Shown one piece after another: positions 1 through 4,865 of a stretch of DNA of 9,088 nucleotides. Positions within the stretch are counted from its first letter, which is position 1, and every line of letters begins with the position of its first letter. Where the stretch lies: assembly GCA_019510535.1 (NCBI GenBank), contig JAEKKE010000121.1:1-9088 (forward strand), read 5' to 3'. Source of the stretch: Acidobacteriota bacterium. GTDB taxonomy: Bacteria; Acidobacteriota; Terriglobia; Terriglobales; Acidobacteriaceae. A program made the position numbers and the translations under genes. The notes under the pieces were generated by a model that did no database searches, had not been told where the DNA came from, and was given only the letters and a program-made list of their open reading frames with translations.

Positions 1-177
1 GAGCCGTACGGTAGGCTTGCGGTTCACGACGGAGAAGGTCACCTGGACATCGCGAAAGTGTTTCCAGATGTACTGCAGCATAAGCAACTTGTAGAAATCT
101 GTATCCAGTAGCGAGCGGACGATCGGGTCCAGTGCCCAGTTATGGTTATGCGCCCGCCGCGCGAGGTTCAAGATCAT
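1..177 (-). CDS. pncB: Nicotinate phosphoribosyltransferase, N-terminal part (runs off left edge)
   Basis: The first 59 codons are present, starting at the ATG at 177-175 and open to base 1. The family makes nicotinate mononucleotide from nicotinate and PRPP in NAD salvage, in the cytoplasm. The visible part includes LDPIVRSLLDTDFYKLLMLQ (residues 16-35), which matches the conserved N-terminal SLLDTDxYKLxM block of PncB, followed by a VQVTFSVVNRK strand like the family's next segment. An in-frame stop (TAA, 189-187) lies four codons upstream of the ATG, so the start is well bounded. No strong Shine-Dalgarno is obvious. The catalytic core lies outside the window. The assignment rests on this one conserved block, which is quite specific. 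Confidence 0.85.
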   Translation of the reverse strand, partial: MILNLARRAHNHNWALDPIVRSLLDTDFYKLLMLQYIWKHFRDVQVTFSVVNRKPTVRL

Positions 178-190
178 ATGCAGCCATTAG

Positions 191-300
191 AGCATTTTCC
201 CTGTGGGTGGAATGCAGAGCTTCCGCATCTATGGGTGTTTTCCGCAATGAAAACGCCGCTGCACACCTCTTCCGGAACACCCAGAAACAGGGAAAACGCT
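191..300. repeat. 110-bp intergenic inverted repeat with inner hairpins
   Basis: The outer arms AGCATTTTCCCTGT (191-204) plus GGGTG, and CACCC plus ACAGGGAAAACGCT (287-300), are near-perfect reverse complements. Inside are a hairpin GTGTTTTC/GAAAACGC (235-242 with 249-256, loop 243-248), a smaller one within GGAATGCAGAGCTTCC (209-224), and the palindrome TTCCGGAA (near 270-277). This multi-stem design between two genes looks like a dispersed palindromic element (REP/BIME-like or a small MITE-like repeat) rather than a coding region. The open frame across it on the plus strand (142-366) has no recognisable protein character. Copy number cannot be judged from one window. Confidence 0.6.
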
Positions 301-348
301 CTTAGACACGAAAAGGGCGGAGGCTCTGTCGGATCCCATCGAAATCCT

Positions 349-365
349 TATCGGAATCTCCGATA
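349..365. promoter_or_regulatory. 17-bp perfect palindrome, operator-like
   Basis: TATCGGA-ATC-TCCGATA is a perfect 7-bp inverted repeat with a 3-bp centre. It lies 57 bp before the ATG of the broken amidotransferase-like gene and about 170 bp upstream of pncB on the opposite strand. It could be a binding site for a dimeric repressor or a short RNA hairpin. No partner regulator is visible. Confidence 0.3.
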
Positions 366-421
366 GCTGTGATTGAAACAATCCTTTTGACGGCGCCGCC
401 GGAGCATTTCAAGCTCAACAC

Positions 422-984
422 ATGAAGACGTTACGCATCGGCATCCTCGGCGACTTTAACGAAGCGAACCCAACGCACCTGGCAACGAACTACGGCCTGC
501 AGCATGCTGCGGCAGCGCTGGATATCAAGGTAGAGACGTCATGGCTCGCAACCGATGAAGCGCATGATCTTGCTGGGTTCGATGCGCTCTTCTGTTCCCC
601 GGGGAGTCCCTATCGCAGCCTTGAAGGCGCGCTCAACGGGATCCGCTTCGCGCGTGAGAACAAGGTCCCGCTCATCGGTACCTGCGGAGGCTTTCAGCAC
701 ATCATCCTCGAGTACGCACGCTCGGTGATGCATGTCGAAGATGCAGCTCACGCCGAGACCGATCCCTATGCTGCAACTTCGGCCTGAACGCGGAGTACGA
801 GCCGCAGCTCGAAGAGGCCGGCCTTCGCATCACCGCCCGTGACCAGTTCGGCGAAGCCCGTGTTGTCGAGCTGCCGTCACATCCCTTCTATGTCGGGACG
901 TTGTTTGTACCGCAGACTCGGTCCACAGTAGAGAAACCACATCCGCTCCTCGTGGCTTATCTTCGCGCCGCCACCAATATTTGA
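422..984 (+). pseudogene. CTP-synthase-like class I glutamine amidotransferase relative, internally deleted and frameshifted
   Basis: The first frame (422 to the TGA at 785-787) gives a Rossmann-like start (MKTLRIGILGDFNE) and the nucleophile-elbow motif LIGTCGGFQH with Cys88, as in the glutamine amidotransferase domain of CTP synthase. Homology stops after ETDPYA (residue 117). It resumes in another frame at 772 as CNFGLNAEYEPQLEEAGLRI, continuing to HPFYVGTLFVPQ and PHPLLVAYLRAA with a stop at 982-984. By comparison with my memory of the family (annotated as CTP synthase C-terminal region-related), roughly 45-55 codons are missing at the junction, and the change is not a multiple of three. 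The region matching the CTP synthase FHPEF motif reads FVPQT, so the catalytic His and Glu are absent, as appears usual in this stand-alone family. The full-length family function is unknown to me. No clear Shine-Dalgarno precedes the ATG. Confidence 0.75.
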
Positions 985-1099
985 TTTGTCATTTCGGAGT
1001 GAAACGGAGAAATCTGCTGTTATCTCGACAGGCGCGAAAAGTATGGGCAGAGAAGCAGATTTCTCCCCTCCCTTCGGTCTCTACGAAATGACAATCAAA
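980..1099. repeat. 120-bp imperfect inverted repeat (dispersed-repeat type)
   Basis: GTCATTTCG (988-996) pairs with CGAAATGAC (1084-1092), and GGAGAAATCTGCT (1006-1018) pairs with AGCAGATTTCTCC (1054-1066). The outermost arm TTTGAT (980-985) pairs with ATCAAA (1094-1099) with one bulged T. The left arm covers the stop codon of the broken amidotransferase-like gene. The motif 'GTCATTTCG...GGAGAAATCT' as an inverted pair is one I recognise as a recurring intergenic element in Acidobacteriaceae and some other phyla. It could fold as a long RNA hairpin and limit read-through in both directions. Confidence 0.65.
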
Positions 1100-1131
1100 G
1101 TGGTTCCATGTTGTGTTTTCAATCCTCCTAA

Positions 1132-1156
1132 CCCGCCCTAGCGTTGCGAGGGCGGG
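1132..1156. repeat. GC-rich hairpin, possible weak terminator
   Basis: CCCGCCCT (1132-1139) pairs with AGGGCGGG (1149-1156), with inner GC/GC pairs, an A-G mismatch and a GTT loop. No U-run follows on either strand, so intrinsic termination is doubtful. It lies downstream of the S4 unit on the minus strand. Together with the 980-1099 repeat it fills the 985-1180 gap, in which I see no gene. Confidence 0.45.
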
Positions 1157-1180
1157 GCGCCCGCCGCGACAAACGTCGCA

Positions 1181-1212
1181 CCATTCAACTATTCAACGAT
1201 TCAACCATTCAA
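1181..1212. repeat. Four tandem copies of an 8-bp repeat (CNATTCAA)
   Basis: CCATTCAA, CTATTCAA, CGATTCAA and CCATTCAA follow one another directly, with a decayed fifth unit (CAACTCAG, 1213-1220). Only the second base of each unit varies. The decayed unit runs into the stop codon (1217-1219) of the small minus-strand gene, so the array is immediately 3' of the S4 transcription unit. Confidence 0.6.
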
Positions 1213-1216
1213 CAAC

Positions 1217-1453
1217 TCAGTGCAGCGTGCTATTCGACTGCGACGGTGACATCGCCTGCAGCAGGCCTTCCAGCGTTAGCTGCTGGGCAGCCTCCTGACA
1301 CATTTTCACTGCCTGCAGAAATGCCTCCGGAGCCAGGCGGACGGTCACGGCGCCCACGGAGAGATGTACCGTTCCGCAGGCACACAGGGTTACGCCGCCG
1401 AGGCCTTCGGCCTCGGCCAGCATCATGCGCTCTTCACTGGTAGCACAGGCCAT
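1217..1453 (-). CDS. Small CxC-motif protein coupled to the S4 gene; function unknown
   Basis: This is a 78-residue soluble protein with no signal peptide or membrane segment. Its ATG (1453-1451) lies 2 nt after the S4 stop codon (TAG-CG-ATG). It has its own Shine-Dalgarno, GAGGAG, inside the S4 3' end with a 7-nt spacer, so the two genes are very likely cotranscribed and translationally coupled. The central segment LCACGTVHLSVGAVTVRLAP (residues 23-42) contains Cys24, Cys26 and His30, a possible metal-binding or redox cluster. Cys3 and Cys52 are further cysteines. The C-terminal half (residues 43-68) looks helical. The ordered motif, start signal and position argue for a real gene, but I do not recognise the family. 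The cysteine content contrasts with its cysteine-free operon partner. Confidence 0.7.
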   Translation of the reverse strand: MACATSEERMMLAEAEGLGGVTLCACGTVHLSVGAVTVRLAPEAFLQAVKMCQEAAQQLTLEGLLQAMSPSQSNSTLH

Positions 1454-1455
1454 CG

Positions 1456-2079
1456 CTACACTCCTCGCTTGGCGTAGTACTCCGCCACCTGTCGCAGGTT
1501 GAACTCGAAAGGGACATGTTCATTGCCGGGCACTGACAACACTGTGCCGTGAGTGGTGACACCCTCGGCAGCGAACTGCAGATAACTCGGTAGGCCCAGC
1601 CGGGGATTGGTGCGGGAGAGCCCAGTCATCTCACCACCGGCCTTCTCCGTCAGGCGGATGAAATCGCCAACGCGCAGAACATAGCTGCCGATTGTCACGC
1701 GACGGCCATTGACCAGCACGTGTCCATGGCTGACCAGTTGACGCGCCTGCGCGATCGAGCGTGCAAATCCCAACCGGAAGACGACGTTGTCCAGACGCCG
1801 CTCCAACAGACCGATCAGAGCCTCAGCCCAATTGCCATTCTGCTGCACCCGCTTGGCAACGCGGACAAAGCGGCGAAGCTGCTCCTCGCGCAGACCATAG
1901 TGGAAGATCAGCTTCTGCTTCTCCCGGAGCTGCGCCCCAAACTCTGACAATTTCGGCTTACGCTCGCGGCCATGCTGGCCCGGCGGATAGTTTCTCTTGT
2001 CGAGCGCGCCGGGCTTACCCAACCCAGGCAGTTCCAGCCCCAGCGCACGCTGCATCTTCCACTTTGTCCGATGGCCCAT
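1456..2079 (-). CDS. rpsD: 30S ribosomal protein S4 (uS4), cysteine-free form
   Basis: This is a 207-residue uS4, of normal family length (about 200-210). uS4 binds 16S rRNA early in 30S assembly. The N-terminal segment ends in the family hallmark NYPPGQHG (30-37), followed by LREKQK (51-56). The S4 RNA-binding domain runs from LLERRLDNVVFRLGF (91-105) through ARQLVSHGHVLVNGR (112-126) to about residue 155. The zinc or Fe-S-type N-terminus of common S4 (CxxCR...C...C) is replaced by a stretch with no cysteine, and the whole protein has none. I chose the ATG at 2079-2077 over the in-frame TTG at 2127, because AGGAGGGG (2098-2091) lies just upstream and the family starts here. The gene stands alone rather than beside rpsM, rpsK and rpoA, which suggests a second, alternative copy; the genome must be checked. 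Confidence 0.93.
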   Translation of the reverse strand: MGHRTKWKMQRALGLELPGLGKPGALDKRNYPPGQHGRERKPKLSEFGAQLREKQKLIFHYGLREEQLRRFVRVAKRVQQNGNWAEALIGLLERRLDNVVFRLGFARSIAQARQLVSHGHVLVNGRRVTIGSYVLRVGDFIRLTEKAGGEMTGLSRTNPRLGLPSYLQFAAEGVTTHGTVLSVPGNEHVPFEFNLRQVAEYYAKRGV

Positions 2080-2090
2080 ACCGTTGAGGA

Positions 2091-2098
2091 CCCCTCCT
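2091..2098 (-). promoter_or_regulatory. Shine-Dalgarno that fixes the S4 start
   Basis: AGGAGGGG on the minus strand lies 11 nt before the ATG at 2079. It is inside the longer reading frame that would start at the TTG at 2127, so it supports the shorter 207-residue product. Confidence 0.65.
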
Positions 2099-2139
2099 GA
2101 TACAAGAAATCGCCGAGGGTCCCTCAACCACCGACAAAA

Positions 2140-2160
2140 ATAAGACTAAATAAGTCCTAT
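2140..2160. promoter_or_regulatory. IscR/Rrf2-like palindromic operator upstream of S4
   Basis: A 21-bp palindrome has half-sites ATAAGACT (2140-2147) and AGTCCTAT (2153-2160) around an A/T centre, with 8 of 10 base pairs symmetric. The core GACT-N5(A/T)-AGTC has the same spacing as the E. coli IscR type 1 site (GACTrwwwyAGTC). The ATA/TAT ends are present but sit two bases closer in than in E. coli. The site is about 60 bp upstream of the S4 ATG, where it would overlap the promoter or the start of the transcript. A convincing -35/-10 pair was not found, so the transcription start is unresolved. The regulator is not in the window. Confidence 0.5.
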
Positions 2161-2210
2161 ATTCCTCTCCACGAGTGTTCATCGAAGTGTGCAAAAGAAC
2201 GCTTGAAAGG

Positions 2211-2240
2211 TATAAACCCCGCTCTGAGGCGGGGTTTATA
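2211..2240 (-). terminator. Intrinsic terminator after the S10 peptidase gene
   Basis: A perfect 12-bp stem, TATAAACCCCGC/GCGGGGTTTATA with loop TCTGAG, begins 24 nt past the peptidase stop. The AAACCCC/GGGGTTT edges supply A- and T-rich flanks on both sides. On the minus strand the T-tract is short (TTTATACCTTT). It probably insulates the S4 unit from peptidase transcription. Confidence 0.75.
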
Positions 2241-2264
2241 CAGGTGTTGCGACGTATGGAATCG

Positions 2265-3878
2265 TTATCTTCCGTTCTGGGTCGACCGGATGAATTCGGC
2301 GGTGTCGTCGTGGAAGCGCTTCATAATCGACTCGTTCAGATAGACCATGTGCCCGGACTCGTAGAAGTGGTAGCTGATGTTCTTCTGCAGGGCTGCAGGA
2401 ATCTGAAGATGCTTCATCTCGTACTCCGCACCAAAATAGAGGGTCCCCAGGTCGAAATAGCCCCCGAGCAGCATGACCTTCATCTTTGGATTGCCCTTCA
2501 TGCAGTTGGCCAGATCTGTCATCACATTGGTGCTTCGCCCGAAGTTGGCAAACCCTTTGCGCATGTCCCAGTCAAAGCCTGGGTCACCGTAAGCACTCGG
2601 CTTGTAGGTCATCTGGTCGCCATACTTCAATGTCTCGCGAGTGTAGCTGTTGATGGCGGTGGTGTAGGCCGAGGTGATGGCCTGCCCCTGTGGATCGTAC
2701 TCCGCCTCCGATGACAGCGGATCGATATCGGGAGCGGCATAGCGCGAGTCCAGCCGTCCTGTGGTCAGCCCGTCGCCGAGCTGCAGCATCTTGGAGAATC
2801 CACCGCCATTCACGCGCAGATCGGCGCGGAGCAGATAGTCGACCGGCAGACCGATATAGCCGTGCAGCTTCTCAGCGACAGCGCGCTTGTCAGTGTCGGA
2901 CAGATCGGCGCCCTTCGCCAGCGCCAGCAGGTAATCCGTTGTGGCGAAGTGCTCTACCTCACTCAGAAATGGCTCAAGCGCAGCGGGCTGGCTGGGCAGC
3001 TTGTGGTGATAGAAAGCAGTAGCCGCCATGCTGGGCAGGGACAGAACATAGGCCATATCGCTGCCCGGTCCCGAACGCGATCCGTCAGCTGAATCGGCAA
3101 AGTTCAGAATCTGGCTCAGCAGAATGACACCGTTCAGATCAACGCCGCTGTTCTGCAGCATGTTCGAAAGCACCGCCGAGCGCGTGGTGCCGTAGCTCTC
3201 GCCAAAGAGATACTTCGGCGAGTTCCAGCGAGAATACTTCGTCAGAAAGCGACGGATGAAACGGTCGAACGCATGCGCATCCTGATCGATACCCCAGAAG
3301 GACTTTTCCTTGTCTTTGCCGAAGAGGCGGCTGAAACCCGCGCCGGGCATATCGATGAAGACCACATCGGACACGTCGAGCAGCGAATACGCATTCTCCG
3401 TGACCTTGTACGGCGCCGCCGGATCATGATGGGTATCGTTGGTGATCACACGTTTCGGCCCGAATGACCCCATGTGCAGCCACATCGTCGAGCTGCCCGG
3501 ACCGCCGTTGTAAAGGAAGGTCACTGGCCGCTCCTCAGCCTTCGCACCCTTCTTGAAATAAGCCGTGTAGAAGATGCGGGCGGTGGCCGGAGCCTCTTCC
3601 TGCTTTTCTAGGTTGATATGCGACTCGGGCAGCCAGCTTCCGTCGAGCGCAATCTGCGCATCGTGCGCATCATCGGCGGCGACCGTCAGTGTGCCGGCGA
3701 CGGCCTTGTAGTCCACCCGTTGACCGTTCGCGGTCACCGAACCCTCGGTTTCGGAAGCAGGCATTACTGAGACAGGCATAGCAGCGGCGGGGGCAGGGGC
3801 AGGAACCTTCGGCGGCTCTTCCTTCTGTTGCGCAAAACAGGAAGCGGTTGCAAGTGCCAGAAAAACAAGCTTCTTCAT
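2265..3878 (-). CDS. Secreted S10-family serine carboxypeptidase
   Basis: The protein has 537 residues from the ATG at 3878-3876. The start begins a clear export signal (MKKLVFLALATASCFAQ), which would cleave near residue 17; TASC is a weak lipobox. A Pro/Ala-rich linker (about 22-36) follows. Peptidase family S10 signatures are complete: the oxyanion segment NGGPGSS (124-130), IDMPGAGFS (175-183), the nucleophile GESYG with Ser228, Asp476 in GGYFDLGT, and His510 in YESGHMVY. The family removes C-terminal residues from peptides, usually at acid pH; here it would act outside the cytoplasm. Reading frame continues upstream to 4100, but that extension has no protein character and would place the signal peptide internally. 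The only good upstream promoter is at 4143-4115, beyond an intrinsic terminator, so expression may depend on read-through. The substrate is unknown. Confidence 0.92.
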   Translation of the reverse strand: MKKLVFLALATASCFAQQKEEPPKVPAPAPAAAMPVSVMPASETEGSVTANGQRVDYKAVAGTLTVAADDAHDAQIALDGSWLPESHINLEKQEEAPATARIFYTAYFKKGAKAEERPVTFLYNGGPGSSTMWLHMGSFGPKRVITNDTHHDPAAPYKVTENAYSLLDVSDVVFIDMPGAGFSRLFGKDKEKSFWGIDQDAHAFDRFIRRFLTKYSRWNSPKYLFGESYGTTRSAVLSNMLQNSGVDLNGVILLSQILNFADSADGSRSGPGSDMAYVLSLPSMAATAFYHHKLPSQPAALEPFLSEVEHFATTDYLLALAKGADLSDTDKRAVAEKLHGYIGLPVDYLLRADLRVNGGGFSKMLQLGDGLTTGRLDSRYAAPDIDPLSSEAEYDPQGQAITSAYTTAINSYTRETLKYGDQMTYKPSAYGDPGFDWDMRKGFANFGRSTNVMTDLANCMKGNPKMKVMLLGGYFDLGTLYFGAEYEMKHLQIPAALQKNISYHFYESGHMVYLNESIMKRFHDDTAEFIRSTQNGR

Positions 3879-3944
3879 CGTGATTTTTAACACCTCGGCG
3901 TTTGGGGGAGCGGAAATTTCGTTCCTGCAACAGGTTACAGGCAG

Positions 3945-3972
3945 AAAAATAGGCCCCACGTATGTGGGGCCT
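3945..3972 (-). terminator. Strong intrinsic terminator upstream of the peptidase gene
   Basis: The stem AGGCCCCAC/GTGGGGCCT (9 bp, 4-nt loop) is followed on the minus strand by ATTTTT (3950-3945), a canonical hairpin plus U-run. On the plus strand no U-run follows, so it acts on minus-strand transcription. It ends 66 nt before the peptidase ATG, so it either closes a separate small RNA gene or serves as an attenuator for the peptidase. Confidence 0.85.
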
Positions 3973-3975
3973 CGC

Positions 3976-4029
3976 TCAAGGATTTGTCGGTGCCTGGATT
4001 GTTCTGTGGCATTTGGACCTGCTAACCAT
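3976..4029 (-). CDS. Possible 17-codon leader peptide ending at the terminator
   Basis: ATG at 4029-4027 is preceded by GGAGG (4039-4035) with a 5-nt spacer. It opens a 17-codon frame, MVSRSKCHRTIQAPTNP, whose TGA (3978-3976) lies 3 nt before the terminator stem. A ribosome at that stop would cover the 5' arm of the hairpin, which fits a translation-coupled attenuator. No amino acid run of the kind seen in classic attenuator peptides is present, and the ATG region is also the pairing partner of an RNA stem. This may therefore be chance. Confidence 0.25.
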   Translation of the reverse strand: MVSRSKCHRTIQAPTNP

Positions 4030-4109
4030 ACTTGCCTCCGCCGGACTCTCCCTAAGGGCCCGGAATCTGCATCGTTAGCTAGCCTAATTGCCCCAAACAA
4101 TGGAACCGT

Positions 4110-4126
4110 ACAACATATTGTGTTGT
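4110..4126. promoter_or_regulatory. Perfect inverted repeat over the -10 box
   Basis: ACAACA (4110-4115) and TGTTGT (4121-4126) are a perfect 6-bp inverted repeat with a 5-bp spacer. The repeat covers the -10 hexamer of the minus-strand promoter (4115-4120) and almost reaches the predicted start site. A protein bound here would block that promoter. Confidence 0.4.
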
Positions 4127-4143
4127 CTATGCAGATAAGTCAA
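4115..4143 (-). promoter_or_regulatory. Sigma70-type promoter for the structured RNA / peptidase leader
   Basis: On the minus strand, TTGACT (4143-4138) is followed by exactly 17 nt and then CAATAT (4120-4115), close to TTGACA-N17-TATAAT. The start site would fall near 4107-4109, which coincides with the base where the RNA closing stem begins. Confidence 0.7.
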
Positions 4144-4200
4144 GCAAAATTTCTCTAGACGGGAACGAATGCGTGAAAGTCGCCGTATCCTTCCATCACT

Positions 4201-4839
4201 ATGAAAACCTCCGTCTGCCTGCTCACTCTCGTATCTGCGACTGCGCTGCTCGCCACCGGCTGCCGCGTCTCCTCCAGTGGCGAGTCCGGCAACAAGGATG
4301 TTCGTGTCGCCACCCCGTTTGGAGGACTGCAGGTTAAGACCGACCCGGAGAAGGTGATCAGCGGTCTCGGCCTGCCCGTCTATCCCGGCGCCTCCCTCGA
4401 AATGAAACAGAAGGATGGCAAGGAGGAACCCGATGCAGCCGACTTCAATATGGGTTTCGGGGACTTCCGCATCCACGTGAAGGCGGTGACCTATACCACC
4501 ACCGACTCAGCCGACAAGGTTGAGGCGTACTACCGCAAGGCGCTGGCAGCCTATGGCGACGTCATCGCCTGCAAAGACAGCAAGCCGATCGGAACTCCCA
4601 CCCGCACCGGCCAGGGCCTGACCTGCGATGAGAAGGATGGCCACGTCAACGTGAACGGCAAGGGAACGGATTCCGTCAAGGGCGACCTGGACCTGCGCGC
4701 CGGCTCAAAGCAACATCAGCACATCGTCGGTATTGAGAAGAAGGGCGATGTCACCCGCTTCGGCCTAGTGGCGATCGATCTGCCGGGCAAGATCAGCTTC
4801 GAAGACAACGATAAGGACAAGGAAAAGCAGGCGAACTAG
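4201..4839 (+). CDS. Lipoprotein of unknown function with LPxYPGA motif
   Basis: The protein has 212 residues. A signal sequence ends in LLATGC, giving lipidated Cys21, so a membrane-anchored envelope lipoprotein is expected. A short polar linker leads to DVRVATPFGGLQVKTDP (34-50), then GLPVYPGASLEMK (56-68), a motif I recognise in acidobacterial hypothetical proteins. An alpha/beta domain follows, with DSADKVEAYYRKALAAYGDV (102-121), the conserved-looking pair Cys124 and Cys142 (possible disulfide), and GSKQHQHIVGI (168-178). The C-terminal tail is acidic/basic (DNDKDKEKQ). No strong Shine-Dalgarno precedes the ATG, but the signal peptide fixes the start. A weak promoter candidate, TTGTCT-N17-AAAATT (4123-4151), overlaps the divergent promoter. 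No enzymatic motif is visible. It is followed after 26 nt by the amidohydrolase gene and may be cotranscribed with it. Confidence 0.85.
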   Translation: MKTSVCLLTLVSATALLATGCRVSSSGESGNKDVRVATPFGGLQVKTDPEKVISGLGLPVYPGASLEMKQKDGKEEPDAADFNMGFGDFRIHVKAVTYTTTDSADKVEAYYRKALAAYGDVIACKDSKPIGTPTRTGQGLTCDEKDGHVNVNGKGTDSVKGDLDLRAGSKQHQHIVGIEKKGDVTRFGLVAIDLPGKISFEDNDKDKEKQAN

Positions 4840-4865
4840 CCGACTATCCTGTTAGGTTACTTGGC

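Larger units (their letters stand above)
3945..4108 (-). ncRNA. Putative structured RNA (6S-like shape) or attenuator leader
   Basis: This stretch lies exactly between a good sigma70 promoter and a strong terminator, giving an RNA of about 160 nt. Its predicted 5' end (CGGUUCC from 4108) pairs with GG-C-ACCG (3995-3988). Next, AUUGUU (4101-4096) pairs with AACAAU (4003-3998), then GGCA with UGCC (near 4010). After open segments of roughly 9 nt on each side, GCUAAC (4079-4074) pairs with GUUAGC (4026-4021), and inner UCCGG/CCGG and CCC-UUA-GGG stems close the top. Paired ends, a central bubble and an upper stem recall 6S RNA, but I cannot match a conserved 6S sequence. The alternative is a regulated leader of the peptidase gene, supported by the gene lying just beyond the terminator on the same strand. 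The transcription unit itself is well supported; its identity is not. Confidence 0.55.

Noticed and set aside
142..366. Plus-strand open frame of 74 codons
   Set aside because: It covers the antisense of pncB and the 191-300 palindromic element and has no Shine-Dalgarno or protein-like composition.
785..787. TGA in the amidotransferase-like gene as a selenocysteine codon
   Set aside because: The family name includes selenoproteins, but homology is already lost eleven bases earlier and resumes in another frame, so the TGA is only a consequence of the frameshift.
1181..1212. CRISPR-like array
   Set aside because: Units of 8 bp are contiguous with no spacers, so this is a simple tandem repeat.
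2080..2127. Longer S4 start at TTG 2127
   Set aside because: The extension contains the Shine-Dalgarno AGGAGGGG itself and adds 16 residues not seen in the family.
3879..4100. N-terminal extension of the S10 peptidase to 4100
   Set aside because: It would bury the signal peptide, runs through the terminator hairpin and has no family similarity.
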